Source: Vicia villosa (taxonomy: Eukaryota; Streptophyta; Magnoliopsida; Fabales; Fabaceae). Taken from it: a DNA stretch of 64,000 nucleotides. Made by a program: the position numbers and the translations under genes. Below the pieces are notes generated by a model. That model saw nothing but the letters and a program-made list of their open reading frames with translations, was not told the origin of the DNA and ran no database searches. The stretch lies in assembly GCF_029867415.1 (NCBI RefSeq), contig NC_081180.1, forward strand, positions 21,042,808 through 21,106,807, given 5' to 3'. This document shows, piece after piece, positions 13,266 through 27,907 of the stretch (position 1 is the stretch's first letter; every line of letters starts with the position of its first letter).

Positions 13266-14680
13266 GCAAAGAGTTTGATCTTGGAAGCCTTGCAAGTGGA
13301 AATTGTCATGATTGATTTTGTGGAAAAAATATGATAATGGAATATTTTCAATGAGTGTATTTCTTAACCATGGTTAAAACACTCAAGTATTATTCTCTTC
13401 AATCTTGCAATAATATATTTAAGCATCTTGAATTGGTCTTGATTGGCAACCATAAGCATCTTTGATAATATCTTTGAATTATCTCACTTTAATTAAACTT
13501 TAAATGAATAAAATTTAATTAAAATGAAATAAAAATGTCATGAATCATGGATGGGTCGTGGATGCCCTTTAAACATATGAGAATCAAGATTGAATCACAA
13601 AAGAATTGGCCTTTTTGAAAAAAAATCAAATTTTGGTCATTACTTGTTTCATGCATTTTTCCAAAAAAAGGTCAACTTCATCAAGGCATATCTCCCTCAA
13701 TTTTGATCCTATGAAAGTGTTCTTTAACTTTTTGGAAAGCCCAAGATGTCCTCTACAAGCCACTTTGGAAGCGTTTTTGCATTTGGAGAAGTTATCTTGA
13801 TGATATGGGTTTTGACAAAAAACTGCTTTTTGTTGACTTTGAAAATGACCTGTAATGTTTTGGCTTATATCTCTTAGGCGGAAGCATTTCTTGACCTTGG
13901 TCCCAACATCAAAGTTGTAGAGAATTGAATTTCCTTGAGAATGAGCTTTGGTTGGAATTTTTCTGATAAATTGTGAGAGAGTTATGGTCGGTCAAAGTTC
14001 AGTTGACTTTTAGCTAAAAAACTCTAATTTTGCAATTTTGAGTTTTGTCGATTTCTGAACTTTTCTTGATGAATTATGATCAACCATTGATCACATGATG
14101 AATCTTTTGAAAAAATATGGATGTTGACAAAAAATTGCATTTTTGACTGTCTGTTGACTTTTTGGTCAAACTGGTCGTCTGTTGACTGTTTGAGCTGTTG
14201 ACTGTGCGTCTGAGCGAATCGAAGTTTGAAAATTTGTCTGGTGGTATTTTGAGACATATGGAGATCCATGAAATCCATTTGAGGTCTCAAAAACTCGTTC
14301 TCCAGTATAATCTGAAACCCGGACTCCGCGCCTGCAAATTTTAATTCTGTACCAACTGCGTCAGCATTATTTATCTGAAAATAAATCTCAAATAAACAGT
14401 GTATGAAGTGATAAACAGTATTTGGCGTTTATGTAAGAATAAATTTAACAGCGAACCAAAATACTGTATAAAAAATTCTAAAAATTGAGTATTTATAAAA
14501 TCAGGATATTTATGAAATAAAAATCCAAGATTGTATAAAACTCCAAATTTTTAGATAGAAGTCTGTTGATTTCTCTCTTTTTTTTTTAAAAAAACGCAGG
14601 CAAATTTTGGGGTATAACAATAATGATCATAACACTTAGAAAATGATGGGATCTCATAGGTCAAAAATTGGGGTGCAACA

Positions 14681-15880
14681 CATACTTGTGTTTTTTATTC
14701 ATTTGTGTACCAATTAATAGTTTTCCATTCATTTTGTAGGTATTCATGCATATTTGGAGCATTGAGTAATAAAGGTCAAAGGTTAAGCTTCAAGAATGCA
14801 AATTTTACCAATTCATCAAAGAATAAGGCTCAAAATAAGGATGATAAAAAAACATCAATTTGGTTTCCATTTAGTCATAGTTAGATAGAGCATTGAATAA
14901 GCTTTCCAAAGCTTCGAGCGCAATTCGGAGTTACTATTCTCAAGTTATGGCGAAAACAAAATTTCGTTTTTTCTGCTACCGCTTAGCGGGCTAAGCTCAC
15001 TTAGCAAGATTGCCTGGGACAACAACTCGTTAAAAGGGGCAAAAATCACATTTTTTAGGTTATGTTTTGGGGTATTTGTTCCCAACTCATCAAACTCTCA
15101 TTCTTAGGTTAGATTAGGTTAAAAAACAACTATGGAACTTGCATTTGGATGATTGGAGGTGGATTGATCGTCGAACGGAACTGACAAATTGGGAGATTTT
15201 CGATTCATTTCTCTTTCTCTTTGTGTTTTCTCTTATAGTTGGGTTTTGTGTATGTATTTACTTTGAACTCATGTATATTTATCGTCCATGGCATTATATA
15301 AAACTTGCTTTACAAATCTGTGTTGATTGTTGTCTTAGATTTTTGCTCTGTGCTCGGGATTTGGGTTGCTTTAAAGATAAACTTCTTGAATCCTTATCTT
15401 GGATGATTATCTGTTAGTTTCTGAACTCTAGAGATAGATTTAGAGCTAACATTCATGGTGGGTATCTGTACTTAATGCTTTCGTGTTTGAGCGGCGCCCG
15501 AGAGATTGCCGACGCGACTTTGCGTTAGAGATAACCTTGGTTGTGAGTTGATCTTGTAGGTGCTCTAGAGATGGACACTAATGTGAGAGATATGTGATAA
15601 CATAGACGAGTATCGTAGGTTGAGTATAATTGGTCGATAAGTTTAAGTTTGTGACAAGTAGATTATATGCCATGCTTGATAAATCTTCTCTTTCCGAAAA
15701 ATGAGTTCTTTTGTGTTAATATTTACTTTTCTGTTTTTACACTTTTATTCATTCAAACCCGAGTTCGAAACCATATAAACTGTTGAATGACATTCTCACC
15801 ATCTCTGTAGACACGATAAATCCCGGAGTAATATTTTCAAATCTTTTGTTGTGTGCCGATATGTCTGCTTCAACATGTAA
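14681..15880 (+). repeat. Degraded LTR-like fragment (Athila/Cyclops-like flavour)
   Basis: Non-coding sequence with phrases I associate with legume Athila/Cyclops LTRs and leaders, for example the GCTTAGCGGGCTAAGC block at 14982-14997 and the ACCCGAGTTCG stretch near 15758. No TG...CA ends, PBS or target duplication could be set. A 92-codon open frame at 15139-15417 resembles nothing known. The Ogre-like array appears to have inserted next to or into it. Confidence 0.35.
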
Positions 15881-16528
15881 TTTCGACTATCTATGTTAAA
15901 TTTCCAGTAATATCTATGGTTTTTAAATTTTGTTAAAATTTGATTCAGTGATTATTTCAGAGATGTACATCTGAAATTCACTGATGAGTGAATTTAAAGA
16001 TACATCTCCGAAAACACTCCTAAAAAAATAAAATGTGATGCGTTCGAAGATGTATCTCCGAATTAAAGAGGCAACACTATAATTTCGCCAGAGGCCCTAA
16101 AAAGATTAAGGGTTGTAAAAAGAAATTCTCAAAAAATATTTACATCCACAATATGTTGCTTTGATGCATTGTTCGTGCAGTGTGACAATTGAGTTAGAAC
16201 CAAAATGTATTTTAGGATATACATTTTTAGATTAAATTTTTTTTACAAAACGAATGTGTGGTTCACTTACATAAATTTAGTGTATTTTTGGTGTGTCCAA
16301 AAATTCATTTCTAAAATTTCTAAAATCTGAAGGACATTTTCAGATTTTCATAAGATATTTTTCAACCACTCAGGACGTGTTAAGAATTCCCTTAAAATAA
16401 CAACTTAACGATAAAAATAAAATACATTATCTTATTAATCCACCAGAAATTGTGTTTGGTTCAACCTTATAAGTTAAGGTCCTTAAAAGAACACGAATAT
16501 CAACAAGGAAGTGGGTGTAGGAAATATT
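15881..16528. other. Intergenic, 3' flank of GAL1
   Basis: AT-rich with no gene visible. At 15955-16065 the phrases AGATGTACATCT and GATGTATCTCCGAA recur in both orientations, suggesting a small decayed inverted-repeat element. The last part should contain the GAL1 3' UTR. Confidence 0.4.
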
Positions 16529-19500
16529 CTAAAACTTGAAGATAGCAGAACCACTTGATGGCTTGGAAGCAAATACATAAAGACCAAGATCATTCTTCTT
16601 AATGACGCCCTTTTCTATTCTACGTTGGTAATAATGTTCCTGCAATGATATGGAATCAATCAATAACAACATACTAATTACAGATTTCCAGTGTTTAAGG
16701 TTGTTAAGTACATGGTATATGATTCACAAACCTTCAAATTAAGGATGAATTGTGGGACTATGCTCTCTTTCACCAAAGCAACGGCACAACCACCCCATCC
16801 GGCTCCAGTAAGCCTTGCCCCAAAAGCACCATTGTCGCGAGAAATCTTTGTAAGTTCTTCCAACTCCGGACAGCTGATTTCAAAATTATAAAAACAAAAG
16901 TAATTGTGTTTATGCATCCTTCTAGAGAGAATTTAATAATTGACAATGCATACATATTTCCAATGAAAATAAATAATATTGTATGCCAATACCTGCATTC
17001 ATATAAATTACTGCAGCTATAATGACTCTCGTTCATAAGATCACCAAGTTTCTTTAGTTTCTCCTCATCGCTGAAAATATTGGGATGTTAAAATGCAAAA
17101 AGCATAATTGAAGTACAAAAGAATCACAAATTATGAAAACTAATGAGACTAGAGAGAAAATATCCGCTAGCTCTTTCATCCATGTTATGTGGAAGACTGT
17201 TGGAAGAAACCCGAGACACTTCCTCTTCCAATTTACATTATAGACGTACCTTAGATTTGATGATACAACATCCTTGAAAGCATATACCCTCTTGGCTTCT
17301 GAATACACATGAGCAGCTCTCTAGAAACATGTGTCAAATTAAAGAATAACGCATGTGCATTAGTAGTTAAAACCAATTGTAATGGTATGTTGCCAATGGT
17401 GAAACTCAAAAACCTGATGAAATCTTCAGTAATGAGGATTGGAAGAACGAACCTGATGTAACTTGTATTGCTTTGCAGCTTTTATGACATCCAAGTAAGA
17501 TGCATTAATATTCAAAAATGATGTCAGCTTTTCCCCAGTAATTTTTTCAATTTGTTCGGCTGTATATGGTTCTTCTTTCAAATATTCCTGTACCAGAAAG
17601 AACATATTTGTAAGAGTTATGTCATTAGGACAAAAAACTTGACATCAAATTAGATGGTTAGCACAGTTCCAATATGTGGTTAACGTAGATTAGTTGATGG
17701 TTAATGAATGTAAGGTGTTGTAACTCGTGAACCATGAACCAAACACAATTAATTTTCCAATCATCAAAAGGATGTTTGTAAATACATGATTTTCAGGATA
17801 TTCAAATATCTATGATATTCATTAATCACAACTTGTATTTAAATATACACTTGAAATTGGGACTAATGATATTAAATATCATAATTTATTGTGTTAAGTA
17901 TATGGTTATCGAGCTGCAACACATTTTTATATTTATTAACCATCAACTGAACCGCACTAACCATATATTGTATTGTGTTAACCATATAATCTGTTGCGGA
18001 ATTTGATGCCAAAATATCATTTTGTTTCTATAAACAAGAAAAGGTTTAGAAAGATTGTGAATGTAAAAAACATAAAATGTAAATTAAATTCTCACAATTT
18101 GTAATAAAATGTTGGTATAAAATTAAAAGAGTAAAAAAATAGTTTCATAAAGATAATTTTAAGGATGGTATCATACAGGTTAAATTACCTTAACAGCAAG
18201 TATAGGATCAGATGACTTTTTAGTACCAGCAAATGATACACACAACCCTTCAACATCGGACAGTGTTTTCACTTTTGATATTGCCTCAGTTGGTTTCATT
18301 CCTAGCTTTATGCCGAGCACAATCTGGGAAATATCATAATATAGTACTTGAGTGTTATTAAATATAAATTAATAATAAAAGGATAAACAAATTAGCTTTT
18401 TATGTTTGCGCGCATGCCCATGTAAACAATGATCAACTACAACATGTAATGACCAAAAGTATCTGAACTGAACAGACTTTGGTTTTATTCAACACTGGAT
18501 TAGTGGTGAATGGTTTTGATAACTAACAAGTCATGGGTTTCAATCATTGTTCTTCCTTTGTGCCAAGGAAAGAAAATAATATTGTACTGACAGGCTAAAT
18601 AGTGGACTGATATAAATGCTGTCCTCCAGAATACTTATTAGTATGTATATAAGGAGTGAGTACAACAGCTAATCATAATCATAATAAGCTTAAAATGCAC
18701 TTACGGCAGCTAAACGACATTCAACAACCCTGTTATTATAATTTGTAGCAGCAGTAACAGCCTTCTGAGACTCCGCCAAAGAATGTGCTATCACGAAAGT
18801 CCCGCCAGCAGGAAGTTGCACATCTGTTGCACGAATTGGGTTGAAATCAATCAGTTCTGCAAATCCAGTCTTGGCCATGACAGAGATTGCCTGTCGGATA
18901 AAATAAGAAGAAGAAGAAGAAAAAATGTAAAACCAGGTAATGTCAGAAGGACCCAAGAAGAACAATAAAAAGATGGCATTTATGCATATTGAAGAGGGAA
19001 TGATAGAACCTTTAAATAAGTTTTCTATAACCTGTTTTTCTATGGTATACTGAGAAAGAGCGTTGTATGGAATTGCTAAAATCAGCCTATGGGCATATCA
19101 AAAGCTCTTTTCATAAACTTTTCCAAACACTTACACTAGTGTTTAAACTATAAGTTTAAATAATTATTTTTCTAACTGCTTCCTAATTCAGAAGACTTCC
19201 GCACTGAACTGACTATCATTCTAAACTTGAGGCCAAAGTCACAGAAACTAAGTAAATTAATAAAACAGTTTGAATCACTTCCAACCTAGAAAACCTCTCA
19301 TTTGAAACACAGTATTGTAGGAGCTTGTGTTTCAAAAGTCATATTTCATAGAAATATAAAGTGAAACCAAATAAGAGACGGTAGAATATTGTTAACTATT
19401 TTCAATACTAAACGAGGAAATACAAGCCCGTGTACAGATAGGTCGTCCGTGACACTAATTTAAGTTTTGGTCACAAACATCATTAACCAATCAGTGTCAA

Positions 19501-21598
19501 TCATCAAGAAGCTGCAATGCTTCTAATGAAAGGTGATTTGGAAGAAGATACAATACAAATTGGACAGTTGGAGACTTTCACATTAAAATTAATATAAAAT
19601 ATCTGTACTGAAAGATGTGCCCAACCTGATCCATCCCACCAGATTGCGTCCCAATATGGCGTTCACAATCACATGTAACTTGTGCAATTTCTTTCTGTCA
19701 ACAATATATGATAATCAATGTTAGAAACAAAATAAAAGAGTAACTACTAAATAAACAACCAAAAGTATTTTCAAAAACAAAGACAAGCTTTCAATGAAAG
19801 CTTCCTAGTGATATCTGATTTCTAAAAACAAAAGCTATTCAAATAAAACTGAAGAGTTTTAGCTTGTTCAAGTAAACAGAATAAAACTAAAAACCATGAT
19901 AATAAATAAATCATGGAGGTATAAGGATTTACAAAACATCAATTTGACCTAACTACCTTTCGACAAACTACTAACTACTCGTTAACTAAACAACCAACCA
20001 CTTAACTAATAAGTAACAACTTAACTAACAATTAGATACCCATCACATACCTTTGGGAAGTTCACATCAAAAGCTGCCATAATAGCAATCGTAGAAGAGC
20101 AAACAAATGCCGCTGAGCTTGACAGTCCCGAACCTGAAAAAAAAAAAAGATTTTCTTAATATAACCCAAACAAAAAACAAAAGTCATGAGTCCATCATCT
20201 TTAACTGAACAAATAAAAAGGTCAACAACTCACTATGTAAATTTGAAAACCCTAGGTAGAAAAAATTAATTGAAAACAAATTAACACAAACACACCTGTT
20301 GGCACGGTCCCATCAACAACAACATCAAGTCCAACCGGTTTACCAACATCCACTCCTTTCAATTTTGCATAGTCATGGAAACCTTTATACCTACAAAAAA
20401 CACTATCATTTAACACTGAATCCAAAAAAATGCCACATAATTTTCTCATTTACCAACTGACTTGATTGCTCTTCTGCTTCATTCATATATTATATCATAT
20501 CATTTTGCATTTCACTCTATAAATAGTAAATAAATCACATAACACTACGAAGTTAACTCACCCACATATAAAATAATGGCCCCATTTGTGATCTTTCAAG
20601 TCCAATTCCTGCTCAAAAACACAATATCATTTGACAATTTGAATCATAAATAACACCAAAATACATCCTTAGGAGCAATTTTAGTAACATTTATTGAAGT
20701 TAAACACTATGTTTTATTTTGTTTAGTCCCTATATAAAGTCTGTTCAATTTTAGTCTTATTTTGTTTTTACATGGACTAAAAGCAGGGACTAAAAGTACA
20801 ATTTTTTGTAAATACTACTAAAAATAAGGATTAAAATTGAATAAAAATCTTTAGACTAAAAACATGCTCAAACTACATAAAAAAACAAAATATAGAGTGT
20901 GTTTGTTTAAAGGATTTATAATCCTGAGAATATTATTCCGGGAACATTATTACCAGGAATTTTTTTCCTCTCTATATGTTTGGTAAATAATTAGAGTTCT
21001 TTGGAATATTTATAAAATATGTTTAATTTAAAAATAAATAAATTAACCGATACGGAGTCTTTTTCAGAGGTTTTTCAGAGGTGCGGGTGCTACAGAGCTA
21101 TTTTAAAAATTCAGAGAAAAAGAGAATATGAGAGCGGACCTGAAGAGGATCAGCAGGATAAGTACAAATGGAATACTTCTGATCATTGACATTCGCGATT
21201 CTAAGAACCTTTTCTGATTTATTTATCCTAATTGCGACAATCGTATCTTGACGAATCGCCATAGGCAACACCGAATATCCTTCATAATCAATATGTTCCC
21301 CAATCAAGTTCACTCTCCCTAAACACCAAAATCACAAACAATAATCAACCAATTCCATAAAAAAAATCACAAATCAACCGAATAATCATCTTTTCATGAA
21401 AAGTCAATGATCAGGTTCAATTATAAGAATCGAACCAGGTGAGCGAGCGAAGAGCTGCGGAGCGTGGCCGAAGATTTCAACGAATTTCGATTTGAGAGTA
21501 TCGAAACGGAGCTGAGCTTCTTCGAGCGACGAACCTCCGCCGTAGACGGGTTCTAGGTTATCGTAAATCGGGATCGGAAGTTCTTCGTGCTTCGCCAT
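16529..21598 (-). CDS. GAL1: Galactokinase (GHMP kinase), 13 exons, 497 aa
   Basis: Galactokinase phosphorylates alpha-D-galactose to galactose-1-phosphate with ATP, in cytosolic galactose salvage. Exons, minus strand: 21598-21436, 21318-21140, 20608-20562, 20390-20296, 20133-20051, 19694-19626, 18890-18705, 18323-18189, 17587-17453, 17320-17250, 17070-16993, 16873-16732, 16639-16529. All introns are GT-AG and phases join without a break to 498 codons including TAG, close to the Arabidopsis protein (about 496 aa). Visible motifs: substrate-binding [12 protein letters not shown] (about residues 55-66), ATP-loop [12 protein letters not shown] (about 160-171), GTQSGGMDQ with the likely catalytic Asp near 211, and [12 protein letters not shown] (about 432-443). 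The start is the first ATG and matches the family N-terminus (MAKHEEL). The gene looks intact. Two DNA transposons lie within 600 bp upstream. Confidence 0.97.
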
Positions 21599-21966
21599 TA
21601 TTGCTTCCTTTGTGTCCCGATTTACGATATTTTCAGGATTTCAGTTTCGAAATTTCTTTGGTGTTTTTGGAAATGTATGAGAAAGAGGTTTCTAATTTAT
21701 ATGAATATTTTTCGGAATTTGTGATAATTTTTGCATAAATTTTAGGAGAGAATGGATATTATTAGGATATGTTAATAATGACTGAATGTTTTCGGTGGTG
21801 ATTTGAATGTAAACGGTGAAGATGAGTTACGTGGCAATGACAATGCTCACGTGAATTTTATTTCTGATACTCCTCTCCTCTTTTTCAGCTCCATTTCAAT
21901 GACAAAAATAAACAAAATCCGGCATCTTTTTCAGCTCCATTTCAATGACAAAGCATTTTTTTTTAG
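21599..21966 (-). promoter_or_regulatory. GAL1 5' flank / presumed promoter
   Basis: The 368 bp between the GAL1 start codon and the first upstream MITE. It must contain the 5' UTR and the proximal promoter; I cannot identify a convincing TATA box. A 24-bp direct repeat (TTTTTCAGCTCCATTTCAATGACAAA-type) occurs at about 21881-21906 and 21929-21954. Confidence 0.45.
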
Positions 21967-22136
21967 GCTTAATTGTAACTTTGGTCCCTCTATTTTGTGT
22001 TTTTTTCGATTTTAGTCCCCCATTTTTAAAACCACGATATTGGTCCCTTTTGAGTTTTCTATTGAAAAAGAAGTAGGAATAGGGACTAATTTTGCAGAAA
22101 AAAAGCAAAATAGGGGGACGAAAATTGCAATTAAGC
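21967..22136. mobile_element. MITE with 31-bp terminal inverted repeats (170 bp)
   Basis: The left end GCTTAATTGTAACTTTGGTC is matched by the reverse complement of the right end, GCTTAATTGCAATTTTCGTC. The match continues to about 31 bp with a few mismatches. The interior has the 'TTTTAGTCCC' and 'ATTGGTCCC' phrases of a common plant MITE type. I could not set a target duplication because the flanks are poly-T. Confidence 0.75.
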
Positions 22137-22155
22137 TTTTTTTCTATTAAATTAA

Positions 22156-23599
22156 AGGGTTAAATATATTAAGTCTTTCTCCCATTATAGCGAATTTTGA
22201 TTCGGGTCTTTAAGTTTTTTTTAATTAAAGGCCCCTTATAAAATATAAATCCTGGATTTACCACATCCTTTTATCCTATTTGCTGACTGGGCTTTAAGTT
22301 AATTGATGATGTGGCAAAAGGGAGAAGTAGCATCATCTTCGTCAAGAGGAGCCTACAACAAAGATTCAAAATTTCAAAGTTGTTAGCAACAAGTTGTGTC
22401 TTCGACAACTAACAACAATTCAAAAGAGAGAAGCACAAAGAATCAAAACATACAGCATCAACAGTTTTGATTCAACAAAGCTAATGAAATTACAGCAAGC
22501 ATAAAGGGAAGGAAAGAAGGGCTTACCAATCTTCGACGTGCAACAAAGTTCATAAAGCTGCAGCATCAAACAGAATCGACGCGTCGATCATCTTCATCAT
22601 TCAACTTTCATCAAATCTGCAGAAGCAATTGTGCAATCAAAACAACAGCAACAATTTGCAACAGTTGTGAAATCAAAGCAGTAGCGGTAACAATTCGCGG
22701 TAAACCAATCGCAATAATAACTTGCAGGATTTCTAGAAGTAATAGAATCAGAAGCAAGAACAGAGGGAAACAGGGTCGAATTCGCAACCCCTCTCAAATT
22801 TTTTGATGCTATCAGGTCCTTTACAATTTGTTGATCATCAACCCCTCTCAAATTGCATAAATCCTTGCCTAAACACCATTTAATTTAAGCTTGGGTTTTT
22901 TGTGATAAAAATTGAAATTAATTAACATAGGTTGATAATTTACAAACATGAAACATAGAGTCATCTTCCATAGTGAAAACCAAACATGCTTTATCTTCTT
23001 CTTTTTGTTTTTTCGTTTGGTCTCTGAAAAAGGCCATGGCTGAATTTCATTGAGAGCAAGGAGAGAAATCGAATGATGATGTTTCTATTGTTGTTCAACC
23101 TGAGAGAGAAGAATCGAGTGAGGCCGTCGTCTTTGTTGTTGTAGGCGGCCGAGAGAGAGGTTATCGTTGTTGTTCACGACAAAAGAGAGAGCATTTGTGT
23201 TGTTCACTGAGCAAGTAAACCGTGAACTTCTTTGTTGTTGATTAACCGAGAGAAATTGAGGGAGATGAGGGCCGAGTTGTTGTTGTTCCTCTCTATTTTT
23301 TTCAGAAGCTATCGTGAAAGAGAGGAAGGAGAAAGAGGTGCTGCCTCTATTATTTCTTTAGGGTTTCATAAACCCAGTTTGTGGTTAGAAAAGGACGGAT
23401 CCGGGTCACTTTGTAGTGATAATGAATGTTCACTTTTGCCACATCATCAATTAAGTCAAAGTCCAGTCAGCAAATAGGATAAAAGGGTGTGGTAAATCCA
23501 TGATTTATGTTTTATAAAGGACCTTTAGTAAAAAAAAAACTTCTGAGGACCCAAATCAAAACACGCTATACAGGCAGGGGGCTTAATATATTTAACCCT
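22156..23599. mobile_element. Non-autonomous long-TIR DNA element, Mutator-like (1444 bp)
   Basis: Ends are AGGGTTAAATATATTAAG and its reverse complement. The imperfect inverted repeat extends about 170 bp on each side (22156-22325 and 23428-23599), including the shared block TTTATCCTATTTGCTGACTG. Flanks share AAATTAA (22149-22155 and 23600-23606), a possible short target duplication in AT-rich DNA. The interior encodes no transposase; it holds GA-rich and TTGTTG-rich sequence with 80-odd-codon open frames. Long TIRs without a transposase suggest a MULE derivative, possibly carrying captured host sequence. Confidence 0.7.
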
Positions 23600-23606
23600 A
23601 AATTAA

Positions 23607-24311
23607 ATGAAATGGTGGTTGTTTATTTAAATCATATAAAAATATATATTGATGGAAAAAATTTCTTCTACATTTGTATTATTTAAGTTTTTCAAATCAA
23701 TGCAAAATTCTTATAAATAATTAAATAATAAATGTTTTTAAAATTTTTGGAAGTGAGAATAAACTTTAATTTAATTTTTCATTTTAATTATTTTAGTAAT
23801 AAATATTTTAATATTAGAAAAAATAATGGGAGTCTTTGATTTTTGTGAAATTTTATTAATTAATAAAATTAATTAAAAAATATATATTGTTAAAAATTAA
23901 TTAAAAATAATAAATTTAATAACAAATAATAAATAAATTTAATGAGATTTAATTTAAATAGGCTAGGGAAATTGAAATATAAATATAATAGTAAATATTA
24001 CAATATAATATGAAAAATGAGAAATATATAATTAAATTAATTAATTTCTTCTTTTGATGTTCTTCATCTTCGTTATTATAGTAACTACTGATTCCATATT
24101 GTGTATGAATTGGGACACAAAAACCACAACCAAACGGTTGTGAAGGAGGGGCCTAAGTTGTATGATGAATGGAAGATGTATTAAAAATTAGGAGTTGGGT
24201 GGATATAAGTTCGAATGGATTGAAATTCTCGAAAACCATATTTAATGGAAAATCTGTAGACATTTGTGTGTACGCGCTTGGGTCGGAAATGTCTATTGAT
24301 GTCATGTAACA
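23607..24311. other. AT-rich intergenic, nothing recognised
   Basis: Very AT-rich DNA dominated by short AATTAAT-type words. I see no coding region, repeat ends or RNA gene. Confidence 0.5.
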
Positions 24312-25975
24312 TTATGGTACCTTAGAGGTTGATGGTTGTTGAAAGTATGATGTGTTTTGGGCATTATGTTGCGGGTTGAAATAATCAAAGTTTGGGCGAG
24401 GGATTGTTGTGTAATCTAGGGATAGACGAAAATCTGGTGGTTGTTGGCAAGTTTGATATGTGTAGTGTACGTGTTTGTTGTTGGGGTGTGTAATATGTAA
24501 AATTTGTAAGTTTTTGTCTTTGTGTTTGGTATGGGTGGTTAGTTTGTTGGGATGAGATGTATTGTGTTTGTTGTTGGAATTGATGGGTGTATTATGGTTA
24601 TTGTTGTGTGTTTTGGTTTGTTTGGCATGACTGTGGGTTACTGTTGGATGTAGAGGGTTGTGTATGTGGTTTGTTGTAAGTGTTTTGGGCATGGATGTTA
24701 GGGAGTGTAGGTTGTGATGAAGTCGACGTGTGTGAGGTAGAACCATGAAGACGAGGGTCACTAAGAAGATGATTGCTTAATATGTATGTATATGGAAGTG
24801 ATTGAAACCAAGATTTATATTCGTGAGTTGGACTCAATTCTCCATTAAATGTGTTTCCCTTCAAGCACATTTGGTGTCAGTTCTTCCACTTGCAATGTTT
24901 TTTTTATATAATACGATATAAGCATAATTTTGTGACTCTTGCATAGTCATGTTATGATGTTCTTTTAGGCATCTAGGGGTGGGGGATATCTTGATGGTAC
25001 CTGAATTGCAGTTTCATCCTATCTTAATGATGCATTTCAACTATTTGAACACGTATGATAGGTGTCGTTGCATTTCAAAGCAAGTTATCGTCATAGTCAG
25101 CTGACACCAAATTGATTTTAATACTTTATAGATAAATAGTGAAAGAAAGATATATTGCATCATTTGATTGTATGTGATCTATCAAATACTGATAACCAAC
25201 TTGATAATGGCAAAGGTTATTGGTGTAGTTCATGTTTTTGGCACCCCATATGTAAATAAGTGAAAAATAAAATTAATGTAACCACTTTTTTAAAACAAAA
25301 TTTTATACAATGTAGTAAAAAATAAGAAAGAAAAATTTACCATGAAGCATATATGGATGAGTAAGTAGCGTTGGACTAATTAGGCTAAAAAATGGCATTT
25401 GTGTAAACCCCCTTGCTTGGAGCAACATAACACATCCTCTCATTCCTTCTACATCACAGTCAACAGCTTTACACATCTTCTGAAATAGGAATGCCAAAAT
25501 AGCTGATCCCCAACTATACTCACCACATTTTTTAAAATCTAGAACGAGTGGTATCTATAGAGAATGTACAATACTACTGGACTTGTCAGGAAGTAATGGT
25601 TAGTCGAGATGGATCACGATGTAAATCTTAGCATGGAACATTATTTCATCTACAATTGAAGTTTCTGATAACTCATTCTCTTTTACTAATAATTTTTTTA
25701 GGCATGTCGTCTTTACACACCTTCCCTTTTGTTTGATTGGTTGGTGATTCATGACCCAAAAGATTGATTCAATCATCATTACTCATTTTGGTAGAACCAT
25801 TGACAACTTTATCATTAATGCAAATACCCAAAAGCATACTTACATTTTGGCAACGTAATAGTACATTCATCGGTTGGAAAATAGAATGTACGTGTTTCGA
25901 GTCTTCATCGCTCTAGTAATGCTAATATAAAGCTTGATTCAACTATAATGTCATTAACTCTGATTACTTTTGTGA
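24312..25975 (-). pseudogene. Plant mobile domain (PMD, MAIN-like) pseudogene
   Basis: Minus-strand pieces match the PMD family, a transposon-derived domain found in Mutator-like elements and in host MAIN-like proteins. In order: SFILALLER-stop-RLETRTF and DECTITL (about 25950-25850), then after a frameshift NDKVVNGSTKM (about 25800), then GEYSWGSAILAFLFQKMCKA and GCVMLLQARGF (25510-25390), then HEYKSWFQSLPYTYIL (about 24820-24775). There are in-frame stops, at least two frame changes and a low-complexity Asn/His/Thr tail (24312-24761). It cannot make a functional protein. Whether it was a transposon gene or a host relative cannot be told here. Confidence 0.7.
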
Positions 25976-27712
<1,737 letters not shown>

Positions 27713-27907
27713 TAACTTTTCAATTTATACAATAACTTCAACAATTAATTTAAAAGAATTATGTACATCTTTTTCTAAAAGGTTTAAACATGTTTGTAAG
27801 GATAAAAAAGGAAACCAAAATAAAAATAAAAATTTAGTGGCCTATATATGACTCGTGACTTTACAATCTAAAAATGCACATATTACAAAAGCACAAAAAT
27901 AACAATT

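Larger units (their letters stand above)
10611..14680 (-). mobile_element. Ogre-like 5' LTR, right copy (4070 bp)
   Basis: This is the outermost LTR: its minus-strand start (14680) abuts sequence unrelated to the element, beginning CATAC. That pentamer should be one half of the target-site duplication; the other half lies left of the window. Near identity to the left LTR implies a recent insertion or recombination. Confidence 0.85.

Noticed and set aside
15139..15417. 92-codon ORF next to the Ogre-like array
   Set aside because: Lies in LTR-like debris, hydrophobic by composition, no homology recognised.
18690..18965. Separate small genes on both strands within GAL1 (for example 16691-17036, 18783-18968)
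   Set aside because: They are pieces of GAL1 exons plus intron read-through, or antisense shadows of them.
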